A stretch of 64,000 nt of DNA from Thalassia testudinum (Eukaryota; Streptophyta; Magnoliopsida; Alismatales; Hydrocharitaceae). The notes beneath the pieces are model-generated. The model made no database searches. It saw only the letters and a program-made list of their open reading frames with translations, and was not told the DNA's origin. Below are positions 56,401 to 64,000 of this stretch, piece by piece (the first letter of the stretch is position 1; every line of letters starts with the position of its first letter). Location of the stretch: positions 94,280,001-94,344,000 of the forward strand of contig JAZHRO010000073.1 of NCBI GenBank assembly GCA_037157565.1, given 5' to 3'. A program made the translations under genes and the position numbers.

Positions 56401-57818
56401 TGTTTTTTTCAATTGGAAATCTACTCTTAAAGTAAATTTAATTATAATTCTAATTAATTAAATAAGTAGCTTAGGATTTAATGATGAATTTAAGTTAAGT
56501 TATGCCTCCCAGTGAACGACCTGGACTCAACCAGTTAAAAGGAACTAAAATCTAAAATGTTAGGTTAACTTGACTCTATACTACCCAATTGACATAAATT
56601 CAAGTTGATCTAAGTTACTTTCTTTTGCACATAATTAAGCATAATTAACTTAATTAACTGTGTTGAGAAAGTTAATGATCAGTTACCTCAACCCAAGTAC
56701 AGAAATGGGTTTGTTACAACCCAACGAGCAAATGCTTAAGAAAAAATGAAATACAGGTGTAAGAAAGATCTTACAACTAAGTTCCTAAGCCTCTCAACAA
56801 ATGTAAATATAATGTTACAAATTTAAGAGCCTAGAATGAGCATAAATGCCTTGATAATGCATGAAGAAATCATGTCAATGTGCTTGCAAATCCGTAAAGA
56901 GATTGAAAGCAATAAACTATTCCTTATGTTGAATATGTGGTGGAAAATTGTGAAATATAGCTCTAGGAATTTTCCTTGTATTTCTAATATCTCTTGTGTG
57001 CAAACAAAGAGTCCTAGGATCATTTTATAGAGTTTAAGACCTAGGATACTCGTCTACTAGATGTTGGGATTTAATTCCCAACATTCACATTGATAAAATA
57101 AATATTCCAGCTATTTTATTTTGAGCGAACGACTAGCTGGTACCGGTACTAAAGTACTTGTACCGGTACTAGCAGCTCACTGCCACCAGTATATGAGTCC
57201 TGTATCGGTACTCATCATCAACACTGGTACTTGTGACTCCCAGGTTTGAAATTCCTTGGGCACAGTAACCTACCTGTACTAGTACTCATCATGGGTACCG
57301 GTACTTGTAAGGTTCAGGCCAGAAATAGGTCTTTAACTTGTGGCCAACATGTACCAGTACTCATGGTTGGTACCGATACTTGTTGTTCATAGTTTGAGAC
57401 GAATTCTCAAACTTATGCCTTGCAAATACCAGTATTGATGAACAGTATCGATACTTGCTTACAAGTACCTATTTTAAGTGTTTTAATTCATTACCTACTT
57501 TGAAAATGTTTGCAATATAAATTATAATTTATCTCTAATTAATTTTACAATCTAAGTTATGATTCTTTGTTAAGAGGCATATACAATCTATAAATATAAA
57601 ATCTAAACTATAGAAACTAAAGGTAGAAGATGATCTTCTTCTCGACTCATCCTTGTCATCCTGCCTCCTAGTCATCATCTTCTCTTTCTCATCATCAAGC
57701 CTTCATCACTTCCTGTTTGCCTTGATCTTCACCTAAATCTGAAAAGAACTCAATTGCAAACATTAATCCATAATAATTTTGTTAACACCAAAACAAGATG
57801 TGGAACATGGTTCCAACA

Positions 57819-57834
57819 ATCTCCCCCTTTTTGG
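57819..57834 (-). other. R12 polypurine tract
   Basis: Minus strand AAAAAGGGGGAGAT immediately before TGTTGGAACC, the usual SIRE-type plus-strand primer site. Confidence 0.9.
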
Positions 57835-57852
57835 TGTTGACAAAACTATCTT

Positions 57853-58247
57853 GCAAATCGATAAAATAATTTTTAGCAATGTCATATGAAGGAAAAACTT
57901 TTAATTAAATCCTCCCCCTAAATATATGCTCCCCCTAAAAATTTTACTATTGCAAATAGATAAAATACTTTTTAGCAATGTTATATGAAGGAAAAACTTT
58001 TAATGAAATCCTCCTCCTAAATATATGCCCCCCCTAAAAATTTTACTATTGCAAATAGATAAAATAATTTTTAGCAATGTTATATGAAGGAAAAACTTTT
58101 AATTAAATCATCCCCCTAAATATATGCTCCCCATAAAAATTTACTATTGCAAATAGATAAAATAATTTTTAGCAGTGTTATATGAAGGAAAAAATTTTAA
58201 TTAAATCCTCCCCATAAATATATACTCCCCTTAAAAATTTTACTATT
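57853..58247 (-). repeat. Four tandem 98-99 bp repeats with PPT-like units
   Basis: Units begin at 57853, 57952, 58051 and 58149 and are highly similar. On the element's sense strand each has two purine blocks (TTTTTAGGGGGAGC and TTTAGGGGGAGGATT types) like the real polypurine tract next to the LTR. Confidence 0.95.
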
Positions 58248-58586
58248 TGCTCTTTATTTTTCTCTCCCTTTTTTTCAATCACAAAATAAATGAAGAAATA
58301 TCGTACCTTAAGTTTACCAATAGTAAAATGATGAATGTGGGTACCAAGCTCCATTAGGCATCGTTCTTGGTCTTCATTCAACCTATAGAAAGGTTGAAAT
58401 GTTCCGCTATACGCCTTGAAGACCCACTGATCTCTTTGATCTATTCCTACAAAATAATGTAAAATATCTTCCTAGGTACCCATTTTCTTGTGGGTCCTTT
58501 CAAGTCAGTACCTTTCAAACCTTGAGATTTATAGATCTCTTTTGTGTTAGATCATAACTCTTAGGATTTTTGGCCTTTTGGTACAT

Positions 58587-59958
58587 TCATGCATTCCTAT
58601 GTGCATGTGATTTACTGTGTGTATTCTTTTTATTCTGAAATTTTGATTTTATAGCTTCATAAAATTCAGTATTTAATCTAGTTGTTATTTTGAGATTATT
58701 TAAAGTACCTTCAAAGTGCTCATAAATGTTTTCTAATTCTACTATCTTTTCATCCAACTGATTGTTAGTCTCTTTTGACATTTCTAATTCCATTTCTAAA
58801 CATGATTTATCTACTTCTATTGTTTGATAATTATTCTTTACAACCTTATTTTCCTTTTTAAATAGCCTAGCTTTGTGATATAGTTCTTCATAAGCTTCTA
58901 ATAATTCTTCAAAAGAAAAATCAAGTTTTACCTCATTGTCTGTATCTTCCGTAGTTGCTGCCAAACATAGATGAGCGATCTCTTCGTCATCCAATTCGCT
59001 AGAGTCAGTGTAAATGTTGGAGTCGCTATCATCCCATGTTGCTTTTAAAGCTCTCCTCTTCATCTTCTTGACTTCTTTTGTGTCTTTCCCTTTGTCTTCC
59101 TTCTTCTTGTTCATAGGGTAATCCTTCCTTAAGTGCCCCTTTCTCTTGCACTCAAAATAAATAACAATAGTTGAAACTTTATTGATTTGCTTACCTTCTT
59201 TTCTCTGAAACTTCCTTGTAAGTGTCTCCATCTCTTCATCTTTGGATTCTGAGGTTGTTGAGTCCGAGTCCTCCTTAATTGTTCTAAAAGCAATATTCTT
59301 CCTTTTGCTAGACATCTCCTCGTTAATTTTCATGTTTTCTAGTTGGACTTTGAAAGCCATAGGGCTACCAACTAGATCATCCAAGGGGAGAGTGGAGAGG
59401 TCCTTTGCCTCTTGGATGGTTGTGGGCTTTGGAGACTAATCACTTGCAAGAGATCTTAAGTCTTCCTTACAAGCTGCTCTTCTGTGAACTTCACTCCAAG
59501 GTTCTTTAGGGGGTTAACTATTTCTCAGACCTTGTGTACATGTCTTTGATCGTTTCTCCTTTGGTCATCCTGAAACACTCGTAGTTTTCAATTAGAATTG
59601 AGATACGAGTTTCCTTTACCTTGTTTGTACCTTCATAGGTGACCTCGAGAGTGTTCCAAATTTCATATGCAAATTCTCATGCCAAAATTTGGTTGAACTC
59701 TTCCCTTGACAATGCACAATAAAGTATGTTCATCTCCTTTGCATTGCCCACGATCCTTTTCTTCTGAACCGTTGCCCATGCTACTCCTTCTTGTTGCTCC
59801 GAATCCAAGTACTTCTCCCAAATGAGGGTCCAAGCCTCCTCATCCATTGCTCTGAGAAAGACTTGCATCCTCCTCTTCAAATACCCATAGTCCGTCCCAT
59901 CAAAATAGGGAGGACAAGTAGAAGACTATCCTTCGGAGCGCCTTGATGTAAATGCCAT
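58587..59958 (-). pseudogene. R12 SIRE-type copia Gag, broken
   Basis: ATG at 59958 gives MAFTSRRSEG, a stop, then PPYFDGTDYGYLKRRMQVFL, the N-terminus of the UBN2-type Gag of SIRE elements. NAKEMNILYCALSREEFNQI and YEIWNTLEVTYEGT follow after a stop at 59677. After further breaks a long open stretch (59384-58587) carries a zinc-knuckle remnant YFECKRKGHLRKDYP, in which the first and last Cys are Tyr, and a Glu-rich coiled-coil C-terminus. Gag would package the RNA; this copy cannot bind zinc normally. Confidence 0.88.
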
Positions 59959-59992
59959 TGCGAGTTGATTTATTACGTCTTCTCGTAACCTC

Positions 59993-60004
59993 GCTTTGAT
60001 ACCA
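59993..60004 (-). other. R12 primer-binding site (initiator tRNA-Met)
   Basis: Minus strand TGGTATCAAAGC, one base from the canonical TGGTATCAGAGC, two bases after the LTR end. Confidence 0.93.
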
Positions 60005-60006
60005 CC

Positions 60007-61375
60007 TGAAGGATCTAAATAGAGGATATGGCTATGCGCACAAACACTCAAGCACAATATTAGTAATAAAAAGAAAGATTTGCATAATTAATTCAAACCA
60101 CAAAAGACACAAAATGTATAGTGGTTCCCCTCCCTTGGGTACTCCACTACCTAAGCCTCCCAACTTAGGGTTTTTAACCCAATTCTCTCAACCCCGACAT
60201 AATCAATTTACTAACCGAGGTAATTAATGGGTTACCTCAACCTAAGAACAAAAACGGGTTTGTTACAACCCAACGAGCAAATGCTTAAAAACAAATGAAA
60301 TACAGGTGTAAGAAAGAAAGATCTTACAACTAAGTTTCTAAGCCTCTCAACAAATGTAAATATAATGTTACCGATTTGAGAGCCTAGAATGAGCATGAAT
60401 GCCTTGACAATGTGCAAAGAAATCACGTCAATGTGCTTGCAAATCCGTAGAGAGATTGAGAGCAACAAACTATTCCTTCTTTTGAATATGTGGTGGAAAA
60501 TTGTGAAATATAGCTCTAGGAATTTTCCTTGTATTTCTAATATCTCTTGTGTGCAAACAAAGAGTCCTACGATCATTTTATAGAATTTAGGACCTAGGAT
60601 ACTCATCTACTAGATGTTGGGATTTAATTCCCAACATTCACATTGACAAAATAAATATTCCAGTCATTCTGTTTTGAGCCAACGACTAGCTGGTACCAGT
60701 ACCAAAGTACTTGTACCGATATTAGCAGCTCACTGCCACCAATACATGAGTTCTGGTACCGGTACTCATCATTGGTACCGATACTTGTGACTCCCAGGAT
60801 TGAAATTCCTTGGGTATAGTAACCTACCTTTACCGGTACTCATCATAGGTACCAGTACTTGTAAGGTTCAAGCCATAAATAGGGCTTCAACTTGTGGCCA
60901 ACATGTATCAATACTCATGGTTGGTACCGGTACTTGTTGTTCACAGTTTGAGACGAATTCTCAAACTTATGGCTTGCAAATGCCAGTATTGATGAATAGA
61001 ACCGGTACTTGCTTACAAGTACCTATTTTAAGTGTTTTAATTCATTACGTACTTTGAAAATGTTTGCAATATAAATCCTAATTTATCTCTAATTGATTTT
61101 ACAATCTAAGTTATGATTCTTTGTTAAGAGGCATATACAATCTATAAATATAAAATCTAAACTGGAGAAACTAGAGGTCAAAGATGATCTTCTCCTCAAC
61201 TCATCCTTGTCATCTTGCCTCCTCCTTGTCATCATCTTCTCTTTCTCATCATCATGCCTTCATCACTTCCTGTTTGCCTTGATCTTCACCTAAATCTGAA
61301 AAGAACTCAATTGCAAACGTTAATCCATAATAATTTTGTTAACACCAAAACAAGATGTGGAACAAGGTTCCAACA
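60007..61375 (-). repeat. R12 5' LTR, 1369 bp
   Basis: Complete TG...CA LTR ending beside the primer site, with the target duplication on its right. GTACCGGTACT-like cluster at 60690-61020 as in the other LTR. Confidence 0.95.
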
Positions 61376-61687
61376 CCCTCCTACCACCACTTATACCCAA
61401 GATGATTACTATCCCGAACGACTTATAATTACCCATCCACTAGATAGGATAACTTTGATTGGGGAAACGACACCGAACCACAATGTCCAGGGCCTAACAC
61501 TGGACAACAAAACTATGATTGTTATCCTTCCCACACCTACAATGATTATAGATCTCCATTCTATGATGACGAAACCAAACCGATTTATAGTCAGGAAGGA
61601 TATGATGATTATAACACCTACCCTCCCCAATATTCCACTGAATATAGGTCACTACCATTCTTTGAACAACCAAGAATGACCTACTAT
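61376..61687 (+). pseudogene. R11 Tyr-rich ORF, continuation
   Basis: After the duplicated CCCTC the ORF resumes PPTTTYTQDDYYPERL. The best downstream frame (one stop, one shift) gives NFDWGNDTEPQ, QQNYDCYPSHTYNDYRSPFY and STEYRSLPFFEQPRMTYY, extremely rich in Y, D, Q, N and P. It stops at the TGA that is also the first triplet of the R15 LTR, so the real protein was longer. Composition matches the N-termini in R1 and R4. Function unknown. Confidence 0.6.
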
Positions 61688-63274
61688 TGATAAGCCCATA
61701 TTTGTGGGCTATTTAAATATTTAAGTGCCTAGACATTAAGTTAATTTTAACATTTAGATAGCATACATTAGGTTGTAAATAATTAATTCATATTTTTAGC
61801 TTAATTGCATAATTCATGTGTGGATCCATATCTAAATGCATTTAGAATTAACCTAGAATTGCATGCATTTGATTAGTTAATTGATTAGGTGCATTACATA
61901 CATTGTTTTAATTAACATAAAAGTTAATGAGTTATGTATAAATAATCCTAATTATTTTATTATTATTCTCTTTGACAGGTAATCGCTCTGCCTTCGCCTC
62001 CTCCTACGCTCATTGATTTTTAAGAGCTGCCAGCATTCACGAGGATCTGCTCCTGCCTCTTGTGATTTCAAATGAAGTGGCTATAGCTACAAGAGGGGGG
62101 AGGAGATGATGGTTCTCAGCAGGCCACCACCCTGATTCATCACTGTGCAGCGAGTGCACCACTCTTGTTTGCTCCACTACCATCGGTCTCAACAGTGGTG
62201 ACAAGCCTCCACCACCGTGGGCGTGTGGCATGACAGCCACACCATAATCTGGAGCTCATTTTCATTACTGTGAGCACCTCAGCGTGCACCACCCTTACCG
62301 CCATCACCAGCAACCACCACCACACTCAGGTGCCAATAGCCATTCATGCAAGTTAAGACATCTAGGAAGTTTCCTAGACATCTGAAGTCCCAACTCAATG
62401 CACTATTCATCTTCTTCCCCCTGTCTTCTCTTCTTCCTCTATTTTTCAACACCAAAAACAAACCCAACATCAACGACCATCAGCAACCACCTCCAACTCC
62501 ACGCCATCTCCACGCACGGCCGTCCTCACGTACAAGCAGCAGTAATGCGCTACTGCCCCTCTCCTTCTACCGTGTGCACCCCCCATACTCAGCCAGATCT
62601 TGCGCACCTCTCGGCCCACGCAACTGATGCACACCACTACCACTTCCAACATTGGCATTCCCAGAGCACAGCATCGCTCTCTTCGCTTGCGCACGCCACT
62701 AGCTCCTCGTGCGTGTCCTCATGTGCACCCTCGCAGCACAACTAGTGCGTGCATTCTCTGGATCTTTTTATTTTGGTGTGAGTGCAACGTTCTGCGACAC
62801 ACATTTTACAACTCACCTTCACACCAATCTTCGTGAGAGGCAACTCTTGACATTACCAAAGGAGAAATTTTTCGAGCAATTTTGCAAGGAACCAGATTGC
62901 CAGGACGGGACGGACGAGGACATGACGATCATCTCCGTACAGTTAATCTTTGAGTTGATTAGAGTAGGATTTAGACTTTAGACTTAATTTTCCTTACACA
63001 TTTGGTTTAAGACCCTTGTTCTGGGGTACATTTTAGGGTTCCCTGACCTTCTTTTAGGCCACTGCATAGGTAATTTTTGTGGGAGTCTATTCCCATTTAT
63101 TTAGAGTTAGGTTTTTACTTTCTTTTGTTGATTGATTTTATTTTTCTTGATTGTGCATAAGTATAAAAAAAGAAAACAAGCTACCTGTTGGAAGCTACCT
63201 ACCCCTAGGTCGAATCATTTAGGATTGAATGAGCGGCCTCTAGATTTATTTTGCTTGCATTTGCGTGCATCTCA
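61688..63274 (+). repeat. R15 5' LTR, 3' limit uncertain
   Basis: Clear homology with R10 from 61688 to about 62400: AGCCCA/TGGGCT terminal hairpin, TATA-like GTATAAATAATCC (61938-61950), CAGG at 61976-61979, CCACCGTGGGCGTGTGG block, and the palindromic site at 62356-62383. The end at 63274 is a guess from CTCA followed by GGGAGGCAAG, which may be the remains of a primer region. Confidence 0.6.
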
Positions 63275-63941
63275 TTGAAGATTGTGGGAGGCAAGGTACG
63301 TTCTCTTTTACTTTGCATCCATATATTGTTCACGTATTTGCATTTGGATGTAAAGACAAGACCACCTAAATTATTTTGAAAGAATTAACAAGTAGTCACA
63401 TTTCTTAAAAAAGGACTTTAAGTTAAGGAGGAACACTAAAAACCAAGGACTTGAATTGTGACATTGTGCTGCGGTTCAAAATTTAAAACTCAAAATTTTT
63501 ACGGTGTATGCACACTTGTATCTCTTGCACCATGGCACGCATTTAGACACTCCTAGGTCTTGGAACTACTAGGACAAGAGCCCTCCTACCATTGGATTCT
63601 GAAGTGTTCAGAACTTGAGATCAAAGGTTTTGTAACTCCAAAGAGGGGGATACCCTATCACGGATTTTTGGGGGTAGCTAAGAAGCACCGCGAAAGCACA
63701 GCTTCAAAGAAAGGCTTAGGCCTACTTTCATCCCTCGATCTTCCATCTTTGGAGTTTCTCTACCATTTGAGATTTAGGGAAGAGTACTTAAGCTCCGACT
63801 AGGTCTTTTTAGGCATTTCGTAGGTCGACAATAGACATGTAATTGATTGGGCAACTTGCTTTGTCACCTACAATTTGAATTAAAGTCAAAAGCCTAAATT
63901 TGTAATGACTTAACAATTCCTTTGAATTGTGTTTGTAGTGC
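63275..63941 (+). other. R15 leader
   Basis: Noncoding stretch between the presumed LTR end and the gag ATG. The ORF at 63560-63802 shows no domain. Confidence 0.5.
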
Positions 63942-64000
63942 ATGCTTGGTAGGCAATCTCTTAGGAGACAACTTGTGTTTGATCCTAAACCTGAAAGAAT
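63942..64000 (+). CDS. R15 Gag, first 19 codons
   Basis: ATG at 63942 gives MLGRQSLRRQLVFDPKPER up to the window edge, aligning with MLGRRSLNPQ of R7 Gag and MDAKRSLNPD of R4. Truncated only by the window, so its condition is unknown. Confidence 0.6.
   Translation, partial: MLGRQSLRRQLVFDPKPER

Larger units (their letters stand above)
50440..56681 (+). repeat. R13: solo LTR of about 4.0 kb, containing R14
   Basis: Starts TGATGAGAAGCTCATCA (perfect 7-bp hairpin) and ends GTTAATGATCA. Flanked by GTTAC at 50435-50439 and 56682-56686; the other R12 LTR shows the empty site (about 60230-60240). TATA at 53439-53448, U5 motif at 56502-56528, then the ACTCTATACTACC block. Unusually long for an LTR. 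GA-rich runs at 56002-56165. ORFs at 55311-55908 have no recognisable domain. Confidence 0.85.
50210..57818 (-). repeat. R12 3' LTR, split by R13
   Basis: Pieces 50210-50439 and 56687-57818 together give about 1.36 kb, matching the intact LTR at 60007-61375 (about 8% different by eye over 170 bases). The edge TGTAGGATC corresponds to TGAAGGATC in the other LTR. Region 57139-57470 holds a cluster of GTACCGGTACT-like words. Confidence 0.93.
50210..61375 (-). mobile_element. R12: SIRE-type Ty1/copia element with gag only
   Basis: Minus-strand LTR 61375-60007 (TGTTGGAACC...TTCA), tRNA-iMet primer site, gag, 99-bp tandem repeats, polypurine tract and a second LTR split by R13. Perfect 5-bp target duplication CCCTC at 50205-50209 and 61376-61380. 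Internal region is only about 2.2 kb: no protease, integrase or RT, so non-autonomous. Net length about 4.9 kb. Confidence 0.93.
47494..61687 (+). mobile_element. R11: Athila-type element, 5' LTR to gag-like gene, split by R12
   Basis: LTR (47494-48910), primer site, leader and the start of a Tyr-rich ORF up to 50209; resumes at 61381 after the copia element R12 and is cut at 61688 by R15. Inserted in R8 gag. Its LTR shares blocks with the R7 LTR and its leader is homologous to that of R7, but the ORF at the gag position is of the Tyr-rich type. Confidence 0.85.
61688..64000 (+). mobile_element. R15: 5' part of an Athila-type element, runs off the window
   Basis: LTR start TGATAAGCCCATATTTGTGG directly interrupts the R11 ORF. 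Its U3 is homologous to R10. A typical Athila Gag start appears at 63942. I cannot find a clear primer site, so the LTR/leader border is uncertain. Confidence 0.75.

Noticed and set aside
50440..56681. DNA transposon (short TGAT...ATCA terminal inverted repeats)
   Set aside because: 5-bp duplication, TG...CA ends, TATA box and the shared U5 motif fit an LTR; no transposase.
57853..58247. CRISPR-like or satellite array
   Set aside because: Units are contiguous without spacers, only four copies, and tied to the polypurine tract of a copia element.
58178..58381. 67-codon ORF
   Set aside because: Reads through the last 99-bp tandem repeat and noncoding sequence.
61215..61375. N-terminal part of a 154-codon ORF ending at 61679
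   Set aside because: This part is R12 LTR sequence; only the section after 61376 belongs to the R11 ORF.
62840..62950. Possible host exon (FCKEPDCQDGTDED)
   Set aside because: Cys-containing stretch looked exon-like, but it has no recognisable family, no splice context, and lies in the R15 LTR/leader region.

Overview
The window looks like gene-poor heterochromatin from a large flowering-plant genome. I see no host gene, tRNA or rRNA gene. Almost every base can be assigned to LTR retrotransposons inserted into one another. Most are Ty3/gypsy elements of the Athila/Tat type: primer-binding sites match the 3' end of tRNA-Asp, protease active sites read D-L-G-(A/S), Gag carries the T-L-R-S-G motif, and LTRs are 1.4-4 kb. 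One is a Ty1/copia element of SIRE type with a tRNA-iMet primer site, and one fragment is a chromovirus integrase. The species cannot be named from this sequence. I number the elements R1-R15.

Left part (1-22146): R1 (+, 1-8323) is a non-autonomous Athila relative sitting in the leader of R3 (-, 8324-11139). R3 sits in the protease gene of R2 (+, 11140-17753), R2 in the gag-like gene of R4 (-, 17754-21826), and R4 next to a chromovirus integrase fragment R5 (-, 21827-22146).

Middle part (22147-47493): R6 (+) is an LTR plus primer site cut by R7. R7 (-, 24781-39366) is a nearly complete but decayed Athila element with gag, protease, RT, RNase H and integrase. Its gag/pro junction holds a solo LTR R9 (31840-34689, target duplication CATAC). 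R7 shares its right LTR with a second head-to-tail copy R8 (-, to 47493), which holds a solo LTR R10 (39843-41635).

Right part (47494-64000): R11 (+) lies in the gag of R8. Its Tyr-rich ORF is split by the copia element R12 (-, 50210-61375, target duplication CCCTC). The left LTR of R12 holds a 4-kb solo LTR R13 (50440-56681, target duplication GTTAC), which itself holds a solo LTR R14 (50474-52695). R15 (+, from 61688) breaks the R11 ORF again; its gag starts at 63942 and leaves the window.

How the parts work together: elements with decayed RT and integrase (R2, R7, R8) lie beside elements (R1, R4, R11) that encode a Tyr/Pro-rich protein where Gag capsid should be and, in R1, protease and an acidic protein but no RT or integrase. 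The second group must have been mobilised in trans. Across families the Athila-type elements share a hairpin over the primer-binding site with compensatory base changes, a short palindrome at the LTR 5' end, a U5 motif near the LTR 3' end, and a hairpin before the polypurine tract. These shared cis elements, plus the Tyr/Pro-rich family, are the most interesting content here.
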